DNA of 64,000 nt from assembly GCA_026929865.2 (NCBI GenBank), contig CM049395.1, positions 11,107,001-11,171,000 of the forward strand, read 5' to 3'. The stretch comes from Hyperoplus lanceolatus (taxonomy: Eukaryota > Chordata > Actinopteri > Uranoscopiformes > Ammodytidae). The notes under the pieces were generated by a model, which searched no databases, was not told where the DNA came from, and worked only from the letters and a program-made list of their open reading frames with translations. Every line of letters begins with the position of its first letter. Position 1 is the first letter of the stretch. The translations under genes and the position numbers were made by a program. Below, piece after piece: positions 1 through 20,479 of this stretch.

Positions 1-569
1 TGACAGCTCCTTATCCATCTGGCCCACTGACGCTCCAGCCACAGCCCGACATTAGCCCTCTCATGAAGTCTATTTCAGCCTCCGTGGGCAAAACAGCTGC
101 CCTACGGTGCACACCGCACTGTTTTTAGACACTCCAAAAGGTTTAGCTCAAAGAAAGAAAAAAAAATGTCCTCCCCTACATCTGTTGCAAATGAAGCAAA
201 GGAATGCATTTCCCCATCACCCTCTGACTGTGGGCTGAAACACGCACCAAAAAAAAAGCAGGTCAGGAAATCCGACCATTAGTAGCAAAAACATACAAAA
301 ATGTAATGTCATTGTGTAAAACATATATTATGTATTATATTTTTGGAAAGCAAGATTGGGAGAATCTCCAAGGAAGACATTCCACAGAGCAGATAAGACG
401 CAGTAGAGCCTGAGAAGCAGCAGACGGGTCGAGGAGGTCAGTCCAAATGACGGGACATGTGCCGTAAGCAACTGTGTGACAGGAGCCCAGCCAGGCTCCT
501 CTTGCCCACAGAACACAAGGAGAGTATTGTGGCAGGCCTTGGTCTCCTCATACCAGCACACAGAAAGAA

Positions 570-603
<34 letters not shown>

Positions 604-1290
604 CGCACATGCAGCTGCATGACTTTGTGAGAGGAAGAGAAAAATAAAAGCTTTGGCTCCCGTTTATTATTATGTATCTCCTTTGCTTTAATACTTTGTA
701 GGCAGCGGCAGGTCTTGGTGGTTTGAGGCTAATGTTTGGTTTCGTTCCCCACAACTAATCCTGTCTTGATCCCGTTTTTTGTTCTGAGGTTGGAACTAAA
801 AATACAATTACTCTGATTCTCAGTTATCATAAAAAGGGTGTTGAAGAATTATGGCCAATTCCTCTAGATTGTATTCTTTGGCGGACTCTACGCTTTTTGA
901 AGCAGTAGTGAAACTTTTCCTGTGGTTGCAGCAAACCACTGTTGATGATAGAACCCAACACTTCTATCAGTCAAGAGGCTGGTACAGTTGGTGAACAGCC
1001 TGGCGAGTATTTTAGGCTAACCCTAACCTGTATCGTCATCACAGACAGTGTAAGTAGCTTAAGGTTCCAAAAAAAACAGCAGACAGGCGACTCTTACCAA
1101 GGACATACTTGATCACCCCACAGGTCTGTGTGTCATATGCAAACACGTGCCTCAATCAAATAATGTGTTTACAGCTCTCTAAAAAAGGAATGTATTCGTT
1201 ATCTAGGACTTCTAAATGGACACATGCTTATACATAGGAAATCCCATTTCTAATCAGAGCCTTTTCCCAAAGCATACTGTATGTGCCTCT
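1..1290. other. Non-coding stretch at left edge
   Basis: No exon or conserved protein could be recognised on either strand. The stretch is AT-rich with short A runs. A perfect (AC)14 microsatellite lies at 573-600 and accounts for the cysteine/valine-rich apparent reading frames there. It is probably intergenic or intronic sequence of a neighbouring gene outside the window. Confidence 0.5.
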
Positions 1291-1647
1291 TAAATCTATA
1301 GTGCGTAACCTTTCCGTATAAATGATGTCGATACATTCAAGCCATCGCCCAACGAGTTGACAAAGTTGATTTAGCCTATCAGCTCCACACAACACTCTGT
1401 TTTCTTCAGTATGGCAACTTTAACAAACTGGTGTCACCCCCTGACACTGGGCGCAGTGTCGCAAGTGTCCAAGAAAAGTTTCAGTTATTGATTCTACTGC
1501 TAAGAAAAAACCTGGACGTACAGCAGCAGGTATAAAAATCCATGCGTGATCGCCGAAGGCTTACCTCATGCAGATGCGCCGACAGTGTTGTTGTAATAAC
1601 CCAAAATTCCTCATGGAAGAAAACAGAAGTTACGCACTATAGCTTTA
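1291..1647. mobile_element. MITE, family A copy 1 (GCGTAAC termini)
   Basis: The left end reads CTATAGTGCGTAAC and the right end GTTACGCACTATAG, an exact inverted repeat. Internal words such as 'gatacattcaagccat' and 'cctgacactgg' recur in copies at 12919-13150 and 47017-47355. There is no coding capacity, so this is a non-autonomous DNA transposon. The superfamily is not determined because no clear target duplication was seen. Confidence 0.75.
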
Positions 1648-2909
1648 ATATTCGACCGCAGGCAAACAGAATTAGCCGAGAAATCCACTCCGCTCCAGAA
1701 TAGGAGTGTGCAACATAGTGTGTAGTTTCAACAAGTGAGAGCTGTGATGAAAGGCCCTGACGTCGGTTCCATTCATGAAAGGCTGAAAGCAACGAACCTG
1801 TGGGGATGAAAATGCTTCTCTCAGCCTATATTGAGATGGCTATATACTGAGGTGGCAGGCAGGTGACAGTCAAGCCAAGCACGCCTAATATACCAGAGAG
1901 TGCAATAACTTCAAGGAACTCCAAGTCATTGCCACCAACAACAACCAAGTTCTCCACAGAAGAGAAGGAATGGTATCCTGCACTACTGATGGTTTGATGG
2001 AAATATGTATTCAATATCCACACAGAAGTATCATAACAGGATAAAGTAGATGTTGCTGCACTTTTAGACAGTGGAGCCTGTTAGAAGCCAGCGCTCAAGT
2101 GCCCTTCAACAACATTTTTATCAAATCTCTATCAGCTGCATTGTTCGCGATTTTGGTAGCGCTGACAATGACTTCCCAACCTCCCCGTGGAAAAGCACAA
2201 GCATTTTTCCTGCAGGGATTAACAATTGGGAACATTTGACTCCAGGGGCAAATAGCTGACCACAAAAACTATAGCTACACTGGTTTCCCAGGAGACATGG
2301 GTGAGATTTCCCATGCTACAAGCCCTACCCCTCCCCCCCTTATGTGTAAACCAGCAAGCTGCTTCTAACTCAATTCTGCCTTGAAAATATATTTTAGTGT
2401 AGGTTGTTCTAAATAAACTGTGCTCACCTAGCCGTAGATGTAAAAGTAGAAGGACTACACGAAGAGCTGAAAGATCCCCTGTTAAAGAGACCAAGCAGAC
2501 CCCTGGCCCTGCCACACCCCACTGCAAATACTGCCGTCAGTTCAGCATTCAAATGAAAATCCTGTCGCACAATGCAAAGGCAAACAACGAGCCTGTGTCC
2601 CTCTGATGCATGGGCCAGCACAACCTGCAGTAGACGGATATTATCCAACACCACCATGGAACTGCATCCATACCGTCCTTTGCTATAAGTCTTAAGCCAG
2701 AAGTGGGTACCTACCTTGGCAAAACTATCACCCCCGACCCTAACAATATTCTTCTTATTTTTGATGAACAGTCTCTGGATTGCTAGTAGATACTACTACC
2801 ACATTGCATTGTTTGTCACAGCTCTGAGCCACTGTGTCCCAATTTGGTAAAACAACCTTGTTTAAAAAGATTTCAGTAGCAAAGAATCGCTGCCATAAAA
2901 AGAACATAA
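1648..2909. other. Non-coding stretch, possible retroelement debris
   Basis: No intact gene was seen. A very short plus-strand segment at about 2046-2084 reads like a retroviral-type aspartic protease core (LLDSGAC) but is closed by stops on both sides. The rest shows only short unrelated frames. It may be an old LTR-element fragment, but this cannot be supported further. Confidence 0.3.
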
Positions 2910-4038
2910 TAGGGGAAGGTGGGGTGATTTGTGCGTTTTGGAAGTTGCAAAACCCCTTGTTTCTAGAAAACCGTGGAAGAAATTGGAAATGTGACCACAT
3001 ATTTAAGAAGAGCCATCCATTTGACTCATCCTGTAAAGAAGGGAGACACAAGGAATAAGATATAAGCACATTTAAGCTCAAAAAACTGTGTTTTGCCTTT
3101 CAAAGTAAAATTTCCATGATCAAGGTTTTTTGATTATTGTGTCTGAACAATTATAGACACGTTTGAAAACATTTGACACATGTTTTAGTGCTTTGGTATG
3201 CTACACTTTGAGTCTATATAGTTAGCACAATGTCAACCCTAAATTGCTGCATCATGCCTATTATCCAAAATTCTGGGGATGGGGTGATTTGTGCGCAAGG
3301 GCCTGGGTGAGTTATAAGTAAGTAAGTAAGTAAAATGTATTTATAAAAGCACATTTATGACAGTTTGCACTGTCCAAAGTGCTGTACATAGTGCATTCAG
3401 TAGGTAAACAATGAAGGTACAATAACAATAACCAAAATAAAAGACGTAAAGCCCATACATCCACATAAACACAGATAGTAGTGCAGAGGTAAGTAAGTAG
3501 TGCAGAGGTTAATGGGGGAGGAAACACCAGGGTGTACATATGGGTTTTGAGCCTTGATTTAAAGGCAGAAATGTAGGGGGAATCACATTTGTCAGGTGGC
3601 AGTTGGTTCCACAAGCACGGAGCAACTAGTGCAAAGTACATTTCTCAGAGTTGTGCCAGTGGCATGGCTGTATACGCTGGTCACCAAAAGAAAGTGATTG
3701 TCTACAGTAGCTCAGAAGAGAGTGACATCTCAATTCCACTTAACGACACCACTGATGAGAGTTCAGATGGCCAGAAAGATGATGATGGTGACTTTGTCAT
3801 TGTGACACAATGACGCACAAATCACCCCACTACGTGGGGTGATTTGTGCGACAAGACAACTTTTTTTCCGAAAGCTATATTTCTTAAACAGTTTATTCCA
3901 GATCCAAAGTTTTTATTGCCAGGGATGCACAACATCCTGAAATATATGTACATATTTGAGTTGGAGACATAACTGTCAAGGCCTCACTTTAAAATCACTT
4001 TGAGTAAAAAGTTGCACAAATCACCCCACCTTCCCCTA
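2910..4038. mobile_element. Inverted-repeat DNA element flanked by TA
   Basis: The ends at 2912-2934 and 4014-4036 are perfect reverse complements over 23 bases (starting GGGGAAGGTGGGG). They are bounded on both sides by TA, as expected for a TA-duplicating Tc1/mariner/pogo-type insertion. The motif GGGGTGATTTGTGCG recurs internally at 3281-3295 and forms a tight palindrome around 3811-3851. A plus-strand frame ending at 3813 codes an acidic serine/aspartate-rich tail (SSSEESD ... DGDFVIV), which could be the remnant C-terminus of a transposase. A LINE tail is nested inside at about 3314-3650. The family assignment is inference. Confidence 0.7.
3314..3650 (-). mobile_element. L2-like LINE 3' fragment, nested
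   Basis: The minus strand encodes a short peptide with the pattern APCLWNQLP ... FKSRLKTHMY, typical of the extreme C-terminus of L2/CR1-like fish LINE ORF2 proteins (consensus of the form AP-LWN-LP followed by FK-LKTHL). It is followed by the short tandem tail (TTAC)n at the 3' end, as these LINEs have. It is 5'-truncated and lies inside the inverted-repeat element at 2910-4038, so it inserted later. Confidence 0.65.
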
Positions 4039-5829
4039 CTCCTTCAGGGTATCAAATTATTTCAATTTCTAACACTTATAATGTTATGATATATACTGGT
4101 TTTTCATCACAATGAGACAAATGAACAGACCTCTCAATTGAACAGTATATGTTTAGAGCCCCACCATGGAGTCAGTCACAGAATTTTTTTTGGAAAGCAT
4201 TAAAACTGTATGCATAACCAAGCTATAATAACAAAGACTATTTCTGTAAGGTGTTGCCTATACTGGAAAAAAACTCATTTAATATCTAGCTTCTCCCTTC
4301 ATCTGTTTTTTGGAAATCATTTTGAGGAAGTCAATGGTAAAAATCTCATGCCAAACAAAAAGTCAAAATCAATACATAAATGCCAGGGTTCTGATAATGC
4401 AATGACCTGGTTTACCTCACCCCTTTGCCTGCAGGAGACACTCCTCTGTATCGCTCATGTGTGCATGATCTATTACCGAGCAGCAACAGAAACACTAGAA
4501 AGCTTCTTTGTTTAAGGAAATATCATTTGGGTCTGGAGACTGCCAATAAAGCACAGGCCTGGTCTCTACTCCACCCGAGGCAAGCGCAAACAGTAACCTT
4601 GTGACTGTATGTTGACTTCCTTACCCATGCATCCGGATTCAATGTTAGACTAGGGGGAAAGTGTCACTCCTGGACTGGTCATATATCACATGTTAAGAGA
4701 TATTTAAAAAAAAAAAAAAAAGATAAACAGAAGCCTTAGTACTAGTCCGTCGACTGTGATGACTGCACGGGCACATCTATTGAAAAGGATACTGAAAAGA
4801 ATGGGTTCAAACACAGACAGGAATTTTGCAGAGTAAAGCACATATTTCCATAGTGACACAGACAGCTGTGGCACATGTCAATACGCAGGTTCAGGGCTGT
4901 TTTAATGAAATCTGTACAAACCTGTCAAACTCAAAAGGAAGCAATGACCTTACATTACATTTCAGTAAAAACTGTAGTCAGCCTACTTTTTCAACATCCA
5001 TTAAACTATAGATCTAGAAAACATGACAACTTTCAATTATCGTATTTTAAGTTTTAAGGGTCAAAGGATGTATACTTCATACTTGTCAACAGTTGGCAAC
5101 TGTGCAATAAACTTAACCATCTCTTCCACCATATTACTATAACCTTTACCATTAGGGTCGACAAGACCACTAGCTAAATTTGCAAATTCTGTTATTAACA
5201 CACATTTTCCCCAGTAAACTGTGGATGTTATAGCTAATACATATTCCAACAACCATGAGAGGAAACACTTTCCATTATGCCTAAGCGGACCCTTGGCTTG
5301 ACTGTAGATGCCCAACACCCCTTCAAGAGAAGATGGGCCATGTTATTAATGTAGGCTACTTCCAGATATCTCACCTGTACTGTAAATACTAGCCTATAAC
5401 GCCATGGTTGTGTGAGTAACAGCTATAGTGGACAACGACTCTTTACAATCTGTTAATATACATTGAACAAATACATAGTTCATAGGTGTTTTGGTGCATG
5501 GCCTAAGTATGCTGTTAAAATCAACATTAATGTAACATTAATTTTAAAAAAGGCAGACCTCTAAGAAGGTGTTGCTGCTCTCCCAAACACAGCACGTCCA
5601 AACCCGGGGGGCGATTTGATAATGTTAGTAAATATTGCATCACTGGGGCAGACAAACTAACTAGTTGGTGAGTTTGGTACGTGCATGTTTAGGGATTATT
5701 TTAAACCACGATCACTATTTAGCAGGAAGGTGTAAAAGAATCCCCGCAAGCGCAGATAGCTGGTTTCATCGAAACTCTGTGGGGCTGACATGGCCAAAGT
5801 CATGAGAACACTATGTCGCAGCTATTAAT
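4039..5829. other. Non-coding stretch
   Basis: No exon was recognised. The sequence is AT-rich and has short unrelated frames of up to about 100 codons without recognisable domains, plus an A17 run near 4708. Confidence 0.4.
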
Positions 5830-6940
5830 ACGGCCTTTTAACGCCTTGAATGCATAGTCGCCAGAGAGCTTTTTCGCGGCATCAGTGAGTCAACATACCC
5901 AAGTGACACCGGGACGCCACGGTGCACACACCGGGTGACTACCCCGGGTCCGCTGCAGACAGTCCCGACTTTGACACTCACCCGCTGGTCACACAGAACC
6001 AGACACTCCCGCTTGTTAGCTAGCAAGCTGTTGTACCTTCTTCCCCGACGCCTACAACTGTATGAATGCTGTCAGTGTAACGTCAACCACTGAAACATGT
6101 TACACTGTCAGCCACTCGAGCTGTAAATCACGCCCTTATCGTCCGTTTGTCTAACGTTAACCTACATACCTATTTTAAAGCTGTGTGCTATTACGACAGC
6201 AGCTTTTCCTTCACGTACAACCAAAGACGCCCCGGTCCGTTATCAGACATGCAGCCGAACCTGGGCTCTCGTGACGTTAAAGCTCCATTGACCTGTTGTT
6301 CCATTGTCTTAACTGCATAGCCACGGCTTCCCGTTTTCAAGACATTGATAACATCTCAATCTTAAGCATCACACACAGAGACAGAGGCAATGAAAACAGA
6401 AAACGCCGATACCGCCAATCGCTCCTCCTTCGCAAGCCTAGGCGGATTCGCTTCATCAGCAGACATCAAATTTGTTTGTATACCAAATAATTGGTGTCTC
6501 GTTGCATAGGAAAGCCAAATGCATTTGGGAGCCTCTAACGAAACATTTGTAAGAATGTTAATCGGGTTATAGATATGCAATTAAGAAGGGAAAATGGAAA
6601 TGTGCTCGTCAAGAGTGAGGTATGTCCGATAATGGACGCATCAGTGTTTCATCAGTTATGTGCAGGCTAGCTACATAGCTAAACGGGCTAACGTTAGCTG
6701 CCCAGCTAGCTCTCTGCGACACGGTTATAAGCGCTGGTGAAAAGCAAAAGCAAATGTAAGAGGCTCAGTTAGTATTACATTACAGGCCGACATCAGCCGG
6801 TGCAACCGTTAGTCAGGGGAAAGCTAACAGCTTCAGTAAAACACGAGGAAAAGGTTAGTAAACGTTACGTTAATCACCACATCGCTCACCAGCTCTAGGC
6901 ATCCACCCTCTTGACAGCGAATCCCCTGTCTGTGCTGTGG
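5830..6940 (-). promoter_or_regulatory. CpG-richer promoter-like patch
   Basis: This stretch is clearly richer in CpG than its surroundings (for example 5870-6060 and 6660-6930). On the minus strand it contains two good donor-like sequences: GCGG/GTGAGT near 5980 and CTG/GTGAGC near 6893. That would suit 5' non-coding exons of a gene running left from here, possibly an unknown neighbour whose body lies outside the window. No coding exon of such a gene was identified between 1 and 5800, so the call is tentative. Confidence 0.3.
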
Positions 6941-8340
6941 CCACTGTAAAGACCACGGCAATACATTCAAACACTTCCGCCGAAACCTTCACAATAAAAC
7001 GCATGTTTTATAAACAATGCTTTTTTGTTTTAACCCACCGGATGGGACTTTTAACCCCAATAAATTACATGTCTATGCATTTTAAACTTACCATATGTCT
7101 TTCCAGATATTATTATAATTATTCCATTTCCAAATATTGTTTTCCCTTATGTTTCATATGGTTGGCGATTTTAAATAGCCTACACCCTTAAAAGGAAATA
7201 AGGGAATTTTAATTTAGAATTGATAATAATGGGCTTTCACATCATGAAATAGTTGTATTAGTAATAATATAGGCTAGTAGACATGATAGACACCATGCTT
7301 TTTCAAGTGGAAGGGGAACCATATACAAATGTTTTAACGTGAATTTTCTTGATGTAGGCTACTTAAGTGTTGATGCCATTTCTAACTATAGGAAACAAGG
7401 ATGCTAAACAAAACTATTTGAACACCTGAAATTCATTTTCTGAACATAGTTTAGTCCTCATCACGAGCAGTCTACTGGGTTTCTTCTCTGATGCATTAGT
7501 GATAAACGTGATGATAACAACAACAAAAAATAACAGTGCATCTGTCATGGAATCATATGTTAGGGTAATAGGTCACTAATAATTTAAATCCTGATGCAAC
7601 TTATCCTTATGATTTTCTTTAGAGTATTTGGTTTGTTCTTGCCTTCAACTCCAGCTTTACAAATGATAATACCATTTCCGAAAATGAGGGTGGTCAAAAC
7701 CAGCGCAGCCAACAGATTTAAACAATATGATGTGGTGGAGGAAGTATTTAAAGATTTTCCCCCAGGAACAAAAGCTGCTCTTCATAGATGACACAGTCTG
7801 GGCCCCTTTATCCTTCGGAAATACATCAGCTGTCTACGATAGATGTTTTTATTTTATTTTTATTATTCCATTTAGACAATCTCTTTATGATGTCCATGTT
7901 AGGTCTTATGATCTGTTGAAACATAGCAGTTGTTCCTTTCGTTGAGGTTTCCCACCAGGACCATGCCCCGTTCAAGCTTCAGACTTAGCTTTTATCGCCC
8001 TCTAATGTTTGATAAAGTTTATTACATCCTGTGCTTCATACTCATACAAACGGTCACTTGGAGGCGTTGAAGTCCACAAACTCCTGTTGGACATATCCAC
8101 TGCTGGTGTCCAATTTTGTATTTAGGTAATGACAGATAGACCGAGAAATAACACACTTTTTGCACTGAATATGAGGTAAAATCACAGTATGTATATAAAT
8201 TATAAAATAAACAGTGTCTGTTCTATAGGTTTCGAGCCATACAAACACACAAAAAAATAACTGCATGAATATTTAGCTAAATGTGTATTTCAATCTTCCG
8301 TTCCTGAAATTATGTATACGTAAATACATTTATATTAAAA
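6941..8340. other. Non-coding stretch upstream of gpi
   Basis: Low-GC sequence with no recognisable exon. One plus-strand frame at 7594-7791 (65 codons) is open but matches no domain I know and is flanked by stops. Confidence 0.4.
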
Positions 8341-8570
8341 AAAATATGGTGATGACACTCCCCGTACCAGTGTGCACTCTAACCCTGCAGTACAGTGTGT
8401 GGTAGGTGTGACGTGCACTAGCCCTGGGTATAGTGTGTCTCTTGTAGGAGGGGCATGAGTGGGTTCTGGACTGGACGCCCTTCATAAAGCTTTGCCTCTG
8501 AGCTGCCCGGTGCCACTCAGCCAGCACGTAGTCGAGCACAGCGGAGCACAGCAGGACCCCACCAGCCATC
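8341..8570 (+). promoter_or_regulatory. gpi: gpi promoter and 5' UTR (approximate)
   Basis: This is the interval just upstream of the gpi start codon. It contains a TGACGTG CRE-like core near 8409 and a weak TATA-like CATAAAG at 8483-8489. The start codon sits in a good vertebrate initiation context (GCCATC before ATGG). The transcription start itself cannot be located from sequence, so the boundaries are inference. Confidence 0.35.
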
Positions 8571-15680
<7,110 letters not shown>

Positions 15681-16020
15681 GTCCAGCCTAACCCAAACCC
15701 ACCATCACCACCACCGCCAGCTTCCACATCATTAACCATCTTATCGGCTCACATGCTGCATGGACAGGAGACTCGCACACGCAGCTGGTCACTCCCACAC
15801 AGTCGAGCTGAAGCACTCTGTATGTTTGTACTGTCCTTATGAATATCGTCACTGTCTATTATACGGTGCTGTCTTCTCTATGTTTGTTCGTTCACCACTT
15901 TGAAAAGGGAAAAAAAAGCTTTTTGTATTACAATGTTGTGGAAGGCAGAGGGAAATACTGCTGTCACTGTCTCTCTCTACACTGTCACAAGAACTTCTGG
16001 AATAAATGTGTTAAAAACAC
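15681..16020 (+). other. gpi: gpi 3' UTR
   Basis: The sequence from the TGA of gpi exon 18 to just after a canonical AATAAA. The start is fixed by the stop codon. The cleavage site is inferred to lie 10-30 bases after the signal. Confidence 0.7.
16001..16006 (+). terminator. gpi: Polyadenylation signal of gpi
   Basis: Canonical AATAAA about 320 bases after the gpi stop codon. It is followed by TGTGTT, a GU-rich downstream element. Confidence 0.75.
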
Positions 16021-19000
16021 AAACATACACAAATACAGCAGCTGTTCATTGTGCTCCATTTGTACTGTCACTGTAACATTGTGCAACCAAAGAGCTGCTA
16101 CAACCAAAATGCATATGCTCTCACCTTTATATACTATCTATGATGCTCACAATGATTGAGTTGTATAAGCAACGCATCACTAGATGGCATCAGAGTGTCG
16201 GATTGACTTAGAGTAAAAATCAGCCACTCAGTAATTTATTCAGTAGAACAAAGGGTCAAAGTTGAGTCCATCTGCACTGTTCCTCCCCACAAATCCCCAG
16301 ACTCTACAGACAGCATCCATTAAGGGAGAAAAACAAACAGCTGGACCGCACAGCATCTGGAGTGCAAGCTAGCCCTCTCCACTGGCACCATAACCAAACA
16401 TCATTAAACGTAATTTACTTAATGTCTCTGTGCAGTGTGCCAACATTTGCCTGCGAATTACTCTTACAAACAAGTCAAAATCACAGATGATAATGGTATG
16501 ATAGACAACATCTCACGCAAAACACAATTTGATGCTATTAAGAATGAAGCACTTCTGAACAGGATAGAATATATTTCACTATGTTGCATTCCTCTCAGAG
16601 AGTGTATGAGGACAAACAGAAATATAAAATAAATAAAAAACTAGACCCCCAGACACTGCTGGGTTTTCAATGCTGTTGCCAGGCAACAATACTTTACTTC
16701 AAATCTAACTTCACCTTTTTTTTTATCTCTCGGCTCTGAAACAAAACAGGCAAAAGTGAGTTTGACTGCAAATAGGATCCCCTCCTCGTTATTATTTTTA
16801 GGATGTTGCAGGTTCTTAGAATTGGAAACTGTTCAGCCACTTATATCCATATAAAACAAACCCATGCCATGGTCCATTAAAATGGTCACATTTCTAAATC
16901 AAAATCATCTATGGAGGACTATCAGCAAAGTCATGGTTGGACACTCTTAGCTTACTGCTACTTATACTACAAGTCTGCTCCAAACTACTGAAGCCCGAGA
17001 CTGCATGAGGAAATAAGGGATTAGGCCCTGGCTCAGTTCATTGGAGGGCAGAATCAAATAGCAGCACGAAAGCATGCAAAAAAAAAAAAAAGATTCTGCG
17101 TGCGTTCCTGGGATGTTTGTTGAACAATGGCGCTTGCATACCCTCACATTCCACTACATGCTTTATTGCTTGGGCCTGTCAGTCATTTTTCCCCCCTCTT
17201 CTCCAGCCTGTTAAAAAGAGCTGCTCGGTCAGGGTCGCAACCTGCCCCAAGTGCGGTGATTGCCATGGAGACCCCCCCCCCTCCCCGACCCCCCATGCCA
17301 CTTTGAACTGTGCAATCCCAAGTTCATGGCAGGTTTCAAACAAAGATTTTAGATATGCGTTTGGGGGTTTGTTCTTCACTGACCAAACCGTACCACCAAA
17401 GCTCTAGTTCTGCAGCTCCATTACATACAGTATAATTCTGAGAGGCATGTTCTCTGTGCATTTCTATCATTTGTATTCATCGTGGACAGCCACAGCGCTG
17501 GAAGCAGTGTCTTAGGGTCAGCATCCTTGCATGTAAACAAGCTCAGAGAACAAACTGCTGAAGAGAAGAAGAGAGGCCCATAGGGCTAGAGGCAGTTGTA
17601 GTTCTACGCTCCAAGTTCACTGGAATGCTTTTAATGTGCTTCTCCCAGGAGCCTTCAGCAAAAAAAATCCTCCTGGGGATGAACATTAGCCTAACAAACA
17701 CATGACACTGCCACACCCCCCCCCCCCCCCATCTCCAAGACACAACACACGCACACCACATTCCTATATATCAAACCCAGTGGATAGTTCATAGTCTGTT
17801 GGTTTCAAGGCTTCCAAAGATCAGCAATGACACAGAAACCCTAGAGGCTTCAACCAAAAAAAAAAAAAAGTAGAAGAAGAAGAAGAAGAAGAAGAAGAAA
17901 AAAAAAATAGACATCGAGTCAAGCACATCTTGGGTTTTTCCCACGACTACTGGAGTTATATAAAGATTGACTTAAGTACCTAGGGCAGAGCTGGTCTTGC
18001 TGCAGTATAGGAAGCCAGCATGGCTCTCCCAGGAGGGCTGCAGGGGGCTCCAGCTGACCTCTAGCTGCTCAGGCCCTCATCATGTCCTCCCCCCAATCAC
18101 TTTCCTCACATCCCCATTTACTGGATCCATGTGTCAATGCATTGTTGTTGGTGCTCCACATGGAATACACAACACGCCATTAAAAAATAACCATCCAAGA
18201 ATACACATGAAAGAATACAAGAACTTCATGACCTACAGCTCCGGAAAAAAATGTATGGATTTTTCTTAAATCTTCATCTCTACATTTCTTAATGGAAATG
18301 CTCTTAATGACAGAAAATGTATTGGAATTTGGTAGAAAATGTTGTCAGTACTTCATCATATTATAAAACCAAAATGTTCATTCTACTCAAACATATGCCT
18401 ATAAATAGTAAAACAAAAGACACTGAACATTTGGAGTGGTCTCTTCATTTTTTCCAGAGCAGTATATGGATTATAGCTCCCATGTTGTTGCAGATATTAT
18501 GTGGCCATTTGGGTTAAGGGACTGAATCAATCAGTGCAACTCTGGACTTCCTCTGTTAGACTTTTCGTGATCACGGTAGGCTATATCAAACTGTTTCTGA
18601 CTGTGATGACATATTGGGTGCCGATGGGGCATGACAGAGAAGGGCTTCGGCATCGGCAGTGAAGGCTGGATGATTATTTTAACCTTTGCAGCTGTTTTCT
18701 TGTAACAGTGTTCCATGGAAGTGACTGTTCCATGGAAACAATGAATGGTCGGTGTAGTTGATACTGCACCTGAATGGCTTGTTATAGGTGAAAAGAACAT
18801 ACACCGAACGCCTCACATGGAATACTATTTTTTTTGTTGGTCTTTCTTCATCTGTTCTGTTTTCATGCCATATCACTAACTTAATCACCTCATTCCCTCA
18901 CCATACACCATCCCGGATCAGTTGTTATGCCAGATTGCCTAACTTTCCGGCATTTTTCAGTCCTGTTTGGCCTGACCATACCTGCCTGACCTACTTGTTT

Positions 19001-19557
19001 GAATTATTTCCTTTTCATATCCAGCCATGCAGCTACTGACAAGGTTATTGGAGTGCAATGCTAAATCGACATTTTTTCTTCTCTCCCCCCACATTCCCTG
19101 TCATCTTCATGATATCAGCCGTCACATCACTACTACTCAATATTTTCTGTGTATTATGCTACTGTTGCTGCAGCTTGACAGACACATAAAATCGCCTCAT
19201 TCCAGGATGCCCCCCTGAAAGAGTTGACCTTACATATTCACAACATCAAATGAAACAGACATATAAACATATAACATATAAACTTAGTTGAATAACTGTT
19301 GTCTGTACCATTGCGGCTTATAAAAAAAAAACTCAGAATCAGACAAACAAGAGGCTGCATTTTTTTTAGTCACAGGAAGTGAAATAAGTGCCAGTAACTA
19401 AAGATTCAAAGTAAATGAGGTAATCCGGTGGTGAGCATATTTTCACTCATTTTCTCGCACTGGAGCGACCAGTGTACTCCAGCAGGAAGGTGTTCTTTTG
19501 TGCAGTGTAACAGAGCTCACCTCACAACCCATCCCTTGGGGCTCCGCTACCTCTGCA

Positions 19558-19589
<32 letters not shown>

Positions 19590-20021
19590 AGAGCTCCCTG
19601 AGTCACAGGGTGGAACCCTCTCATACATAAAGGGTGCTTTGTGCCCCAAACTCATGGAGCTGACAACCAACACCAGAGAGAGCTCTTCACACTGAACACC
19701 ACTGTTAGGCTTACTTACAGGAGAGCTCAGTAAGTGGGCAGACAGTGCTTTTATATACACCCACACAATGTGTAGAGCTACATCTCGAGCTATCATATGC
19801 AGTAGCTTAATATTACAGCTCAACCAGATTTTATCCTGATGCAGGTGTTGAAACTGTTCAAAGGCCCCCTCCCACATTTTCCTCTATGTTTCCTTTTTGA
19901 AGTTATACCTCACATCTAAGTCACATTTGCAAGCTTATCACTCAACAATGCATTGCCCCTAACTGAAATGAGAGAATAACTTGATTTCGTGCCGCCTTAG
20001 GTATTGAGCCAGGCAGCGGTG
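16021..20021. other. Intergenic, no gene seen
   Basis: No exon or domain was recognised on either strand. Low-complexity tracts include a C16 run near 17716-17731, an (AGA)n run at about 17873-17900 and a (CA)15 microsatellite at 19559-19588. Apparent frames are short and lack conserved motifs. Confidence 0.45.
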
Positions 20022-20165
20022 ATTCAAAGGTGCAGTCAGTGATTATTGAGATTGTTTGTTGACAAAATCCCTTTTCGCCCAAATCAGTGAATATCTCCTG
20101 CTACCTGTCTGTAGGCCTACTGTGTGTATGCTGAAAAGAAAAATCCAGTGTAAGTACACAGCATA
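20022..20165. mobile_element. MITE, family B left-end fragment
   Basis: The words 'gcagtcagtgatt', 'cagtgaatatctcct', 'gctacctgtctgta' and 'aaatccagtgt' match the left half of the copy at 62444-62796. The right half is absent. Confidence 0.6.
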
Positions 20166-20479
20166 GCCAACAACTAATATGGCATAGGCCTACTCTACTG
20201 AACAGGTTTCTAAGGACTATAGGCACATGTTAAGCAGAAAAAACTAAGTAAACAAGGTGTCTTGTAGGTCCCTTCAGTACTGTTAACACATTTTCTCTAT
20301 ATAAAGTGCTGGAGAACTCTATGAGCCTAGTCTGGCTGACTGGACATCGACAGCGTCCATAGCGCTCCTGTTGGATACAAACGGAAAACTCCTCCCCTTC
20401 CTCTTGCTGGCTTTCCCGTATTGAGCTCCCCCTCAAATTCGGAAACAACTCGCTCTCAACAAGTTGGCTAAGAGGGAAA

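Noticed and set aside
2046..2090. Protease-like LLDSGAC peptide suggesting a retroviral-type element
   Set aside because: Only about a dozen residues, enclosed by stop codons, with no clear gag or RT remnants next to it; too short to annotate as a gene.
3589..3813. Independent small acidic protein gene
   Set aside because: The frame lies within a transposable element, begins inside the nested LINE tail, and has no splice or promoter context.
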